DNA from: JBGSKY01 sp041740995
GTDB lineage: Bacteria; Planctomycetota; Planctomycetia; Pirellulales; Pirellulaceae
DNA: 30,509 nt
Direction of reading: 5' to 3'
Assembly (NCBI GenBank): GCA_041740995.1
Contig: JBGSKY010000289.1
Span: 1-30,509 of the forward strand
Below, in pieces: positions 7,839 through 16,424 of the stretch (positions are counted from its first letter, which is position 1; each line of letters opens with the position of its first letter). The notes beneath the pieces were generated by a model. It had not been told where the DNA came from. It did no database searches and was given only the letters and a program-made list of their open reading frames with translations. Position numbers and translations under genes: made by a program.

Positions 7839-8870
7839 ATGGAAAGACTTCCGATCACCACGGCCAGTGGTGAAGAGATGCGGGCTGATCAAGCCGATAC
7901 GCTGACCCGACGGCTCGGAGATATCGTCAAGTATTCCTTGATGTTGTTGGTGATGCTGGTCGCTTGCTTTTTTCTGGCAAAAAAGCTTGAGGACATCTCT
8001 TGGGTCGGTGTTCAACAGGCTCTATTCAGCATACCGCCGCAAAACATTGCATTTGCTTTCATTTTGACGACGGCGAATTTTTGTTTGTTGACCGGCTATG
8101 ATTTGATTGCCGTTCGGTATCTTCAGAAGAAGGTACCCGTTCGCCGAGTGATGGCAGGTGCGGTCATCGGTTACGCGCTGAGCAACGTATTTGGCTGGTT
8201 GCTTGGAGGCACCGCGGTTCGCTATCGGTTGTACCGGCGATGGGGATTTTCGCCGGTTGAGATCATTGCCTTTGTAATGATTCTTTCGATTACTTTCTGG
8301 CTTGGAATGTTCTTGTTGGCTGGGATTGCCTTTACTGTTTTGCCGATCAAACTGCCCGAGGACTCGAGAGGGCTTTTAGTGCTAGACCATCACGTCTGGG
8401 GCTGGATATTTCTAAGCGTCGTTGCGGCCTATTTGATTTGCTCGGCGCTCATCCGAAAGCCGATTCGTTGGAAGACGTATTGCTACACGCTTCCGCCATT
8501 GCGACTTTCGATCATGCAATTGATTGTTTCGGCAGGTGATTTCGTCTTGGCATCGGCAGTGCTTTATGTTCTGCTCCCACCCAATTTGACAGGGCCTGAC
8601 CAAATCAATTTCAGCACTGTCTTAGTATCATATCTGACCGCGATGATCTTGGTCGTGATGACACACGTCCCTGGCGGCGCTGGTGTTTTAGAAGCAGTCC
8701 TGGTCACGATGCTGCCACCGGAAGCTAAAGTTCCAATCGTTGCGGCGATCGTCATGTTCCGGGTGATCTACTATCTGATACCCGCGGCAGTGGCTGGCAT
8801 CATGTGGATCTATATGGAAGCAGCTTGGAAGCTAAGCCGCAAAGAAACGCCTCAGCTGGAAGGTCAATAG
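7839..8870 (+). CDS. Lysylphosphatidylglycerol synthase TM-region-like / UPF0104 membrane protein
   Basis: An integral membrane protein of the family that includes the flippase domain of MprF and E. coli YbhN. Its substrate is unknown; lipid transport is the family-level inference. From the ATG at 7839 it has 343 residues with about eight hydrophobic helices, starting near residues 32-50, 69-91, 106-124, 142-165, 187-205, 223-246 and 258-277. The family signature appears as THVPGGAGVLEAV, with the PGG near 278 and Glu285. The frame is open further upstream to 7662, but those residues look non-coding and precede no conserved feature. No Shine-Dalgarno site is seen. There is no attached aminoacyl-transfer domain, so it is not a full MprF. 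Confidence 0.85.
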   Translation: MERLPITTASGEEMRADQADTLTRRLGDIVKYSLMLLVMLVACFFLAKKLEDISWVGVQQALFSIPPQNIAFAFILTTANFCLLTGYDLIAVRYLQKKVPVRRVMAGAVIGYALSNVFGWLLGGTAVRYRLYRRWGFSPVEIIAFVMILSITFWLGMFLLAGIAFTVLPIKLPEDSRGLLVLDHHVWGWIFLSVVAAYLICSALIRKPIRWKTYCYTLPPLRLSIMQLIVSAGDFVLASAVLYVLLPPNLTGPDQINFSTVLVSYLTAMILVVMTHVPGGAGVLEAVLVTMLPPEAKVPIVAAIVMFRVIYYLIPAAVAGIMWIYMEAAWKLSRKETPQLEGQ

Positions 8871-9007
8871 TCGAGAGCAACGCAGTTTCGACTAAGGCAA
8901 ATCTCACCAAGCGTAATCCACGACCGATCCCGGTCTACTTGAATCTCAAGCGGCGACCTAACGTAATCAACGTCTTTGGAATTCTGTCAGTGTGCCGCAG
9001 AGCGAAT

Positions 9008-9038
9008 CGGCTATTTCTGTCGGCTATTTCTGTCGGCT
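9008..9038. repeat. 13-bp tandem duplication across the pnp stop codon
   Basis: CGGCTATTTCTGT occurs at 9008-9020 and again at 9021-9033, followed by CGGCT. The stop codon of the purine nucleoside phosphorylase gene (9024-9026, minus strand) lies in the second copy, so the duplication touches the 3' end of the gene without extending the protein. Confidence 0.8.
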
Positions 9039-9860
9039 CTTTTCGTGTTCGATCACGCCCATGACCAGTTTCGTCAGTCGCGGGGCGGCGGCGTTGGCAG
9101 TGGCAATAATCTCCGCCACATTCGCTGGTTGAAGTGCGTCCGGAAAACACATGTCGGTAATTACTGAAAAGCCGACCGTTCGCATTCCGCAATGTACGGC
9201 CACAATAGTTTCCGGCACGGTTGACATTCCGACAACGTCTGCGCCCAGCGTGCGAAGGAAGCGATATTCCGCCCGTGTCTCCAGATTCGGACCAGCCACG
9301 GCAACAAAAACCCCGCGATGAGCAACCATGTTTTCGCGGCGAGCGACTTCCAAAGCCGCTTCAATCAGCTCGAAATCATACGGTGCAGACATGTCAGGGA
9401 ATCTTGGTCCCAGTCGGTCGTCGTTAAGTCCAATGAGCGGATTGTCGCCCATCAGGTTGATCTGGTCATCGATCAACATGATATCACCGGGCTTGTAATA
9501 CGGATTCATTCCGCCGCACGCATTGGAGACGACCAAAACTCCCGCTCCCATCGCGTTCATTACGCGAACTGGCAGCGTGATTTGCTTCAATGGATAGCCT
9601 TCGTACATGTGAAATCGACCTTCCATGGCCATCACATTCATCCCGCACAACTTGCCGCAGACCAAACGTCCGCGATGCGAAGTCGCAGTCGACTTTAGAA
9701 AGTGTGGAATTTCGCCATACTCGATCGACGCTTCTAATTCGATCTTTTCGACCAAAGGTCCCAAACCGGTTCCTAAGACAATTCCAATATCGACTTTGGC
9801 GTCCCATTTGGATTTGATGAAGGCCGAGGCTTCTTGAATTTTGTCGTAAAGATCGAGCAT
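9024..9860 (-). CDS. Purine nucleoside phosphorylase (trimeric PNP/MTAP family)
   Basis: Splits purine nucleosides with phosphate into base and ribose 1-phosphate in purine salvage; cytosolic. The 278 residues match the trimeric PNP family. Phosphate-site residues are visible in SHRGRLV (His62) and GRFHMYEGYP (Arg82, His84), and the nucleoside site in PNLETRAEYR (Glu194) and VGMSTVPE (Met212). The residue matching the base-contacting Asn243 of human PNP is Asp236 (SVITDMC); MTA phosphorylases, which take 6-amino purines, also have Asp there, so the base preference is open. It is the third gene in the minus-strand order HAD enzyme, der, pnp, 37 nt after der, and converges on the flippase-like gene. 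Confidence 0.93.
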   Translation of the reverse strand: MLDLYDKIQEASAFIKSKWDAKVDIGIVLGTGLGPLVEKIELEASIEYGEIPHFLKSTATSHRGRLVCGKLCGMNVMAMEGRFHMYEGYPLKQITLPVRVMNAMGAGVLVVSNACGGMNPYYKPGDIMLIDDQINLMGDNPLIGLNDDRLGPRFPDMSAPYDFELIEAALEVARRENMVAHRGVFVAVAGPNLETRAEYRFLRTLGADVVGMSTVPETIVAVHCGMRTVGFSVITDMCFPDALQPANVAEIIATANAAAPRLTKLVMGVIEHEKSRQK

Positions 9861-9897
9861 TAAAACTTCTTTCAGTATCTGTGGTTGTTACAGTTCG

Positions 9898-11247
9898 TTA
9901 TTGGTGTCCAACTTCGTCGCGTTCATCATTTTGCTGTCGCGTTTGGAGATACAACTTGATTGGAATTTCACCAAACGGCAAGTGATCTCGCAAGTAGCCC
10001 AGCAGATAACGCTGGTAAGTCGGCGGAAAACCTTGCGGATTATTACACATCAGCACGATCGTTGGTGGGGCCGTCGAAATTTGCGTCCCGTAATAAATTT
10101 TCGGTCTTCGCAGGTGCTGCATCGGTGGTGGATGCTGCTCCAAAGCGGCTTTGATCAATCGATTGAGCTGACCGGTCGAAATCCGCTGATTTGCTTGTTT
10201 GAACAACATCTGCGAATGATTGAGCAGCGTCTTGACGTTCTTGCCGGTCTGGCCGGTGATGAACGCGATTGGGCAATAAGCCATCGTCGGAAAATGCTCG
10301 CGAAGATATCGAACCCAACGTTCGGTCGGCATGTGTTCGACCAGCTTGTCCCATTTGTTGACGACAAAGATACACGGCTTGTATTGGTCAGCGATATAGT
10401 GTGCAAGCTGCTTATCGACTTTGCTCAGCCGCTGAGAACAATCAAAAAACATCAGCACTACGTCAGCTCGGCGAATGCTCCGTTGGGCGCGGTGCATTCC
10501 GTACCAATCGATGTCGGTTCGAACACTTTTGTTTCGTCGCAGTCCTGGCGTATCGATTGCGAGAAATTTATGACCGTCTAATTCGAAAAGCACATCGACG
10601 CTGTCGCGAGTTGTGCCTGGAATCTCGCTGACGATCATTCGTTCGGCGCGGACCAGCGAATTGATGAAGGTACTTTTCCCAACGTTTCGACGGCCGACAA
10701 TGGTCGATTTCATTGTCGGCTCAGAAGTGTCCTCGTTGTCGAGATCGACTTGCGGTAAACGCTCTACGATCGCATCGAGCAAATCGGTCTTGCCACGATG
10801 TTGCAAGGTGCTGACGCAGATTAACCAACCGCGACCAAGCCGCTGAAATTCCTCAGCGTTGGGTTCCATCGTCGGATCGTCGGTTTTATTGGCGACCAAC
10901 AAAATCGGTTTGTCAATTCGACGCAGCCGTTCAGCGACTTCTTGATCGAGCGGCAGCAGTCCCATTCGCGTATCGACGACAAACAGCAGCACATCGGCTG
11001 AATCGATTCCGACTTGTATTTGCTCTTCGATTTGGTCGGTCAAGTTATCGACGTCCTCGACGCCGATGCCGCCTGTGTCGATCAGCTCAAAATGCCGGTC
11101 GCCATGCTCAATCAGCGTGATGACTCGATCGCGCGTAACCCCTGCGACGTCATCGACGATGGCGATACGACGGCCCGCAAGCCAATTAAATACGCTGCTT
11201 TTGCCGACATTGGGTCGACCAACAATTGCCACACTCGGAACGGCCAT
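9898..11247 (-). CDS. der: GTPase Der (EngA), ribosome biogenesis
   Basis: An essential tandem GTPase for maturation of the 50S ribosomal subunit. The 449 residues contain two G domains: the first P-loop is GRPNVGKS at 10-17 with DTGG and NKTD (120-123), the second is GRRNVGKS at 185-192 with DTPG and NKWD. The C-terminal KH-like domain follows (about 355-435), ending in a short charged tail. Both switch motifs are intact (AGVTRD and PGTTRD), so both domains look able to bind GTP. The start is fixed by the immediate P-loop strand. It lies upstream of pnp on the same strand, and 259 nt of gene-free sequence separate it from the HAD gene. Confidence 0.98.
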   Translation of the reverse strand: MAVPSVAIVGRPNVGKSSVFNWLAGRRIAIVDDVAGVTRDRVITLIEHGDRHFELIDTGGIGVEDVDNLTDQIEEQIQVGIDSADVLLFVVDTRMGLLPLDQEVAERLRRIDKPILLVANKTDDPTMEPNAEEFQRLGRGWLICVSTLQHRGKTDLLDAIVERLPQVDLDNEDTSEPTMKSTIVGRRNVGKSTFINSLVRAERMIVSEIPGTTRDSVDVLFELDGHKFLAIDTPGLRRNKSVRTDIDWYGMHRAQRSIRRADVVLMFFDCSQRLSKVDKQLAHYIADQYKPCIFVVNKWDKLVEHMPTERWVRYLREHFPTMAYCPIAFITGQTGKNVKTLLNHSQMLFKQANQRISTGQLNRLIKAALEQHPPPMQHLRRPKIYYGTQISTAPPTIVLMCNNPQGFPPTYQRYLLGYLRDHLPFGEIPIKLYLQTRQQNDERDEVGHQ

Positions 11248-11506
11248 GAAGTTTTCATACGGAAGGACCGCGACGAACTGGCATCCTTTCGCGAGCCGTT
11301 AGAGCTGCGCAAAAATGCTAAGTGATCGCGTGGAAAGAACAATTACGACGGGCAATTCGATTAGAGCTTGGCCGACTGACAGACTCGATTTTAGTCAATT
11401 GGCAGCAATTTCATAGACGCGATTGTCGCCAGCATCAATCAGCGGCTGCGTCGCTCGAAGCTGCAAATCCGAGCGACTTTCCAAGTTGGGCAAGACATTC
11501 GTTCGA

Positions 11507-12295
11507 TCAACAACTCAAAAAATGCTTCATGCCGTCGAGCACGCCGCTGGTCGCTGGACGCTTGGCGATGAACAGCCGCTCCAAATTTCCGAAAGTTTCC
11601 CGGTGATGCTCGGTCACTTGGGCTTTTAAATCGGTTGATGCATTGCTGACTACGATCGTCCGATGCCCAGCGAGCATCGCGTGGATGTCGTTGCCTGAAT
11701 CACCGGCGAAAATAATTTCGCTAGCTGGAGCATTGGTTTGGCTCCACCACTGCAACGCATAGCTCTTGTTTACTCCGCGTGGCAGCAAGTCAATCAGCCC
11801 ATCGCCGTTAAAGGGGTCGACACTGGCGACGACTTCGTAAGCGATTGACTGTTCCGCCATTTGCTCTTGGACTTGCCGCCGCAGCTCGTCAAGCTGGTTT
11901 GCGTCGCAGTAGTAGCTCAGCTTGTGCTGGCCCAGCTTCTCATCTTCTTGCTGTCGCAGGCCTCGACCAACAGAAAACTTCGCAATCAACGCCTCTAACG
12001 TGCATCCGTCGGCGAGCTGAGTTAGGTGGTCGCTGTACTGCGTGACGAGCGTCGGTCGGCCAGCGACGATCTGATAGATCTCTGTCCCAACGTTGGCGAT
12101 AATCCAATCCGGCTGGGGAAGCGGCACCGTTGCCCGAAGCTTCTGAATCGAGCTTAGATGGCGACCGGTCACGAAGACCATTTGCATCGCTCGCTGCTTA
12201 AGAATGCTCGTCAAACGTTCGAGATCTCGAAGATTGTCCTGGTTGGATTCCAGCGGCGCAAGCGTGCCATCGAGATCACTCGCAAGAACGTCCAT
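11507..12295 (-). CDS. HAD-superfamily phosphatase, sucrose-6-phosphate phosphatase-like
   Basis: A HAD IIB-type hydrolase of 262 residues. All four HAD motifs are visible: the nucleophile and acid Asp7 and Asp9 in SDLDGTLAP, Thr43 in FVTGR, Lys177 in RGVNKSYAL, and the Mg-binding acids in AGDSGNDIHAM (Asp199, Asp203). The cap segment with PDWIIANVGTEIYQ and the overall order resemble sucrose-phosphate phosphatases, which convert sucrose 6-phosphate to sucrose. No sucrose-phosphate synthase gene is nearby, so the substrate is inferred from similarity only; another sugar phosphate such as trehalose or glucosylglycerol phosphate is possible. Confidence 0.8.
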   Translation of the reverse strand: MDVLASDLDGTLAPLESNQDNLRDLERLTSILKQRAMQMVFVTGRHLSSIQKLRATVPLPQPDWIIANVGTEIYQIVAGRPTLVTQYSDHLTQLADGCTLEALIAKFSVGRGLRQQEDEKLGQHKLSYYCDANQLDELRRQVQEQMAEQSIAYEVVASVDPFNGDGLIDLLPRGVNKSYALQWWSQTNAPASEIIFAGDSGNDIHAMLAGHRTIVVSNASTDLKAQVTEHHRETFGNLERLFIAKRPATSGVLDGMKHFLSC

Positions 12296-12425
12296 TGGTC
12301 AGTTGCCGTGAGGTTGTAGAAGTAACGATATTTCTGTGGGCACACAATGTAACATAGCGGCTCAACAAGTTAGCGGAAGGCGATTGCGGACCGGAGCGAA
12401 AGTTCCTTGACGCTTCAAGCAAACT

Positions 12426-12614
12426 GTTTCACCAAACGGGATGAGCCCGTTGGGGTCTTTTGGTGTAGCGTCGTGGTGTTAGCTCACGAAGCTGATTCAC
12501 CCATGAGACAAGCTCATGGGGGTCTAAACGCAGATTTAGGACAAGTGGCGTTAGCTGACGAAGCTGATTCACCGAAGCGACAAGCTTGTGGGGGTCCAAA
12601 TGCAGATTTAGGAC
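12426..12614. repeat. Tandem 72-bp repeat with an internal hairpin, 2 full copies plus 1 partial
   Basis: Two 65-bp copies (12478-12542 and 12550-12614, period 72) begin GTTAGCT and end GCAGATTTAGGAC. A partial copy lies at 12426-12461. Each contains TTCACC, then a variable stem-like part, then GGGGTC. In the partial copy the stem is AACGGG/CCCGTT around ATGAG; in copy 1 it is CCCATGAG/CTCATGGG around ACAAG. Copy 2 has lost most pairing. It fills most of the 401-base gene-free stretch 12296-12696; the rest shows nothing recognisable. Confidence 0.82.
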
Positions 12615-12696
12615 CATAATTAATTGTGCTCAGTTTCGTATTGACGTGCCGTGCAAATCGGGACGTTATTTGTTGCCAGCCCCTTACAATATTGAT

Positions 12697-15546
12697 CTAT
12701 TGCGGCTGAGAAACGAACTGCGTTGAAAAATTCGAGCCGGGGTTAATCACAATCGAGTCCATCGTGATCGCGTCAATCGTAGCGGCGACATCGCCTCGCA
12801 ACTCCATGCACAAACGCATTGGGCGGCCAGGGACTGCCAATCGAAATAGCTCGAATGTCTGCCAGCTTCCCACTTTAACGCCGTTTGCCTCGATTGGAAC
12901 TCCAAGAGCTGATCCGCTCAACTCGTCACCGGCGGAATCGTAAACTAACAGTCCAGCTTGCGGCTGATTGCTCGCGCGATCGATCCGCACTCGGCCTGCC
13001 AGTCGAACCAGTCGAGCTTCGACGGTCGGCAATTCTGGTGTTCTGACCCGCATCGTTGAACCAGCGAAACCACCGGGAATGATTTCGCCCTGCAAGCCGC
13101 GAGCAGAAATTTGCATCGCCGCCGAACCGTCTTCGCCGACGCCGCTAACGATTTGAAAGTGGTGTTCGATGCGATCGGTTCGTCGCTGGTCATGCGTCCA
13201 GCCAGTGGCAATCAATTGTTGCAAATCGTTCAGCTCGCCGCCGGGCACAACGTGCGTCTCCCAGCGACGGCGTTGCGTCAGTCGATGAAGCTGCCAATGT
13301 TCGGGCAATCCCAAAGCGTTGCACAACAACGAGGCGGATCGCGGGTCTTCGAAATCGGCAACCGCTCTCATCCAGCTTGAACGGACCTCTTGTAAGCTGG
13401 CAATGATCGAGGTCTCGCAGCTCTTGATGGCGCGTGACAAGTCGCCGCGAGCTTGATAGCTACTCGCCGTTCGCAACGCCGCTTCAGCCTGGCGGACCGA
13501 CCGCCATCGATCGTCGTTGGCCGCGATGCCTTCGTTGTGTAACGTAGCCTGCACAAGCGTCAAATATTGCCCGGCGATTTCCAAGCGGTTGGTCATCGTC
13601 GCTTGAGCGTATCGCGCGGTTGCGTTCTGCAAGTAGCCAGCCGCCGCCGGATCGCTGGTCATGACAATGTATTCAATGATCGACGGATCAGCGATTGAAA
13701 TGCCCCAGCCCTCTGGCCGCGTGGACAGCGCGATCGATTCCATCGAGCCATGCGAAATTCGATAAGCTCGTTCGCCGGTATTTTTGCGTGGTAAAATAAA
13801 TTCGAGCTTGCTTTCATTGGGACTGACCGCTGCGATTGGATCAAAGCTGCCGTTGGTTGCCAATATGATCAATGATGATCGATCGGTACCAATCGATACA
13901 CCGGAGAACAAGTCGTTGTTCAAATTGCGAACCGATTGTGGCGGCTGTCCATTTTCAATCCACGGACGCAGCAGCTCGATCTCGGCATTGAGCGCCTGCA
14001 TCGCGTTGGCGCGTGACATATCCAATTGCCGACCGCTATCGAGCGGATTGGTTGACCGAAACAGGAAGCCTTTCATCCCCAATCCAACACATCGGGCGAC
14101 GTTCAATCGAGCTTGCAGAAGATCGACACTGACAGCCGTGTCGGGCGTGAACGAGCCGACTTGCAAAAATTGTTGCCGCGCCAGATCGCTTTGTATCGTC
14201 CAATAAGACGACGGTTCCATCACAATCGATGCAATCGGCAACGAGCGACCATTGAGCTGAGTCAGTTGGCTGGCGAGAATCTCATCGGCTTGTTTGCGTG
14301 AATTGATGGCTGCCGGTAACGGTATCGGCAACGCGACTATTTCAGCCATGCGGCTATACAGCGAATAGGCTTCCATCGCTTCGACAAATCTCGGATGGGC
14401 CAACCGATCGGGCAGCGAACCGGTCGCGACGGTCGCCTGTTGTGTTCGATCCAAGTCCGCGTAGGCTGCCGCGGCCGATAGATACCAGCTCGAAATCGTC
14501 TGGCCATCAGCAATCGTAGCCGCAGCCGCGCTATTTGTCGGCGGTGGAGCAATGAGCTTCAAGTTCGATTGCCTCGCTCGATCGATTAGCGAAGAATCGT
14601 AGTCGGCATCGACCAGCAAGCCGTTGATTCCCAATGACGCAAGCCACTCTGGCCCCTCGTCGCGATACTGGACCCAACGTGGAACGGATCGCTGAATTCG
14701 TTGAACCTGAGTCGGAATATCAATCGCGGCCATTGCCCCGGTTGAACCGTTGGGCAACTGCCGGTTTGCCAGGGCGTTGTTCGCCAGACGAGTTGCATCG
14801 ACCAGACCATCGACAGCTAAATCATCGATCTGCAATCGCGTTGACCCTGGCCCGTTGTACATGTCCAGCACAACGGCATCGACATAGGCGTTAGCAGGAT
14901 CGAGCGTGTAACCGCGTTGCGAGCTAGCGATCCGAAGTGCCGCTTCAAATTTTGGAACGACATCGACAATGCGAACCTGTGACCATTTGCCTGCTCCGGT
15001 GTTCGCATCGCCCATAACAACCAGCGTCGTTGCTGAGCCAGTTGCCGGATGCATCGATTCCGGCAGTACGACCCGGAAACCGACACGCAGCCCGCTGGTC
15101 GCCGCCCGCATGAAAACTTCGCCAGTCAACTCCGGAATTAATGCTGCTGGTCGAATCGGATAGATGACGTGGATGTAAGTTCCCTGACCCGCATTGATCT
15201 CGATCGCTTCGCTGGTCTGCCCGGTGTGCGGCATGATCGTGACCATTTGTTGGCTGGCAACGACTGCAGACGCGTCGCTTTGCCAGAGCTGCAACCGTGG
15301 GACGCCAGACTCAAAGCCGTCGCGAACTTGGCCGCTGGCAACGTTGGTCAGACCGATCGCGATGATGCAAAGCAAACAAGCAAGGGCTGGACGACTGGAG
15401 CAAGCGAGTCGATTGTGCAACCAGGATCGATGTTGCGTTTTCGCATCAAGTTTGACGCCTAACAGCGTTGCGGCGAGGCAAAACGGTAGCTCGGCAGGTC
15501 GGCGGGGACTGATTTCTTGAATCAAACTGGCAAGATTTTCAAACAT
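12697..15546 (-). CDS. Large exported protein of unknown function
   Basis: I do not recognise this family. From the ATG at 15546 it has 949 residues. A strongly hydrophobic segment (ALACLLCIIAIGLTNVASG) ends near residue 73 and looks like a signal peptide or anchor. A TTG at 15420 would give a short, textbook signal peptide, so the true start may be there; an upstream TTG at 15657 is less likely. After it comes a beta-rich domain resembling a carbohydrate-binding sandwich (to about residue 250), then an alpha/beta region reminiscent of a TIM barrel (EWLASLGINGLLVDADYDSS), helices, and a C-terminal beta-sandwich-like part (about 760-949). An extracellular glycan-related role is possible but not shown. 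It is divergent from the small gene at 15941. Confidence 0.8.
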   Translation of the reverse strand: MFENLASLIQEISPRRPAELPFCLAATLLGVKLDAKTQHRSWLHNRLACSSRPALACLLCIIAIGLTNVASGQVRDGFESGVPRLQLWQSDASAVVASQQMVTIMPHTGQTSEAIEINAGQGTYIHVIYPIRPAALIPELTGEVFMRAATSGLRVGFRVVLPESMHPATGSATTLVVMGDANTGAGKWSQVRIVDVVPKFEAALRIASSQRGYTLDPANAYVDAVVLDMYNGPGSTRLQIDDLAVDGLVDATRLANNALANRQLPNGSTGAMAAIDIPTQVQRIQRSVPRWVQYRDEGPEWLASLGINGLLVDADYDSSLIDRARQSNLKLIAPPPTNSAAAATIADGQTISSWYLSAAAAYADLDRTQQATVATGSLPDRLAHPRFVEAMEAYSLYSRMAEIVALPIPLPAAINSRKQADEILASQLTQLNGRSLPIASIVMEPSSYWTIQSDLARQQFLQVGSFTPDTAVSVDLLQARLNVARCVGLGMKGFLFRSTNPLDSGRQLDMSRANAMQALNAEIELLRPWIENGQPPQSVRNLNNDLFSGVSIGTDRSSLIILATNGSFDPIAAVSPNESKLEFILPRKNTGERAYRISHGSMESIALSTRPEGWGISIADPSIIEYIVMTSDPAAAGYLQNATARYAQATMTNRLEIAGQYLTLVQATLHNEGIAANDDRWRSVRQAEAALRTASSYQARGDLSRAIKSCETSIIASLQEVRSSWMRAVADFEDPRSASLLCNALGLPEHWQLHRLTQRRRWETHVVPGGELNDLQQLIATGWTHDQRRTDRIEHHFQIVSGVGEDGSAAMQISARGLQGEIIPGGFAGSTMRVRTPELPTVEARLVRLAGRVRIDRASNQPQAGLLVYDSAGDELSGSALGVPIEANGVKVGSWQTFELFRLAVPGRPMRLCMELRGDVAATIDAITMDSIVINPGSNFSTQFVSQPQ

Positions 15547-15940
15547 CTGCCCTCGAGCGTCGTCATAATAACTGTCCCAGAGAGCCGAAAAGTTTTGCTG
15601 ATCGGTCTTTACGGAACTTCGATTGAAATTTTCAAGTTTTGTGATGCCGTTTTGCAACGTAGCTGGCGGGCCCTTACATTGGTACGCAACTCCTTTGAAT
15701 AGCAGAACTTAAGCCTCCGTTACCACATCAGCTTGGTGGTTTTTTTGCAACAAGATAAAACGGCTTGGAAAACTGTGACGATTGCGTTGAATGCTCTAAG
15801 TCCTTGACTTTAGGCTACTTAGGATCGATTGTTCGCTGTGCCAGCATACTTTGGCACCGCGAATGCTTTTGTAGTCCTAGCATCAAGGTTGACGCAAACG
15901 CACCTCACGACCAACCGCCATTAGTTTTTTGGAGAACCGA
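15547..15940. other. Divergent intergenic region upstream of the small coiled-coil gene
   Basis: About 394 bases separate the large exported protein from the small gene. A weak hairpin (ACCAC/GTGGT, 15722-15740) followed by seven T is present on the plus strand, but no plus-strand gene ends before it. The minus frame is open to a TTG at 15657. No gene or firm regulatory site is supported. Confidence 0.5.
15931..15935 (+). promoter_or_regulatory. Ribosome binding site deciding the start at 15941
   Basis: GGAGA lies 5 nt before the ATG at 15941. The frame is open to a TTG at 15929 upstream, but this site overlaps that earlier start, so ATG 15941 is preferred. Confidence 0.75.
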
Positions 15941-16273
15941 ATGATGAACGCCGCAGCTAAGACGAATGATGCATTTGCCAATGACACTCCAGTCGAATTG
16001 GTAGATCTGCAAACCGCAATCGATGCGTTGCCAGCCGCTTACCGAATCACCATGCTGCCAGCGTTCCAACGAGTCGTTGACAGCACCAATCGTCGCCGAA
16101 AAATCTTGCAACTCGTGCAAGAAGCCCTCGGTCAATTGCGACTGGATATGAAGTATTTGGTTTTCGATTTGGAAGCCACCCGCCGAGAACGAGACAGCTA
16201 TCGCGACGCACTTCGAACCGACGGACTTGACGAAAGCTCCAACGAATCGGCCGACGACGAAGAAAGTTTTTAA
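15941..16273 (+). CDS. Small conserved-looking protein with a helical, probably coiled-coil centre
   Basis: I do not recognise a family. The 110-residue product has a disordered start, a helical core (about 20-95) rich in Leu, Arg and Glu that includes LQTAIDALPAAYRITMLPAF and a charged heptad-like stretch, and a very acidic tail ending ESADDEESF. There is no signal peptide or membrane segment, so it should be cytosolic. A good Shine-Dalgarno site and normal codon use support it as a real gene. It precedes the kinase gene on the same strand by 355 nt, which holds a strong hairpin, so joint transcription is doubtful. Confidence 0.78.
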   Translation: MMNAAAKTNDAFANDTPVELVDLQTAIDALPAAYRITMLPAFQRVVDSTNRRRKILQLVQEALGQLRLDMKYLVFDLEATRRERDSYRDALRTDGLDESSNESADDEESF

Positions 16274-16282
16274 TCCTACGAT

Positions 16283-16299
16283 GCAGGCTTTCCGCCTGC
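16283..16299. repeat. Short hairpin after the small gene
   Basis: GCAGGC at 16283-16288 pairs with GCCTGC at 16294-16299 around TTTCC, 9 nt after the stop codon at 16273. No T-run follows, so a terminator role is weak. Confidence 0.45.
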
Positions 16300-16424
16300 G
16301 ATCATTCGTCAATCAAGTTTTGGTTTTGCTCCCTGCCTTTCCGAATCCCAATCGCCAGCAACTGTCGATTCCAAGTCGCCACGCGGAATCAGTTTTTGAA
16401 CAGCAACGCTGGGCGATCGACTTG

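Noticed and set aside
12407..12619. Open frame through the tandem repeat with a 24-residue internal period, also open on the minus strand.
   Set aside because: The 72-bp period is a multiple of three, so both strands stay open by construction. There is no ribosome site, and the hairpin arms, not the codons, explain the pattern.
15722..15746. Short stem ACCAC/GTGGT followed by seven T, terminator-like on the plus strand.
   Set aside because: The stem is only 5 bp and no plus-strand gene ends before it; the nearest gene is divergent.
15804..15832. TTGACT with GATTGT 17 nt later, a possible promoter of the small gene.
   Set aside because: The -10 element matches the consensus at only 3 of 6 positions, and such pairs occur by chance in this base composition.
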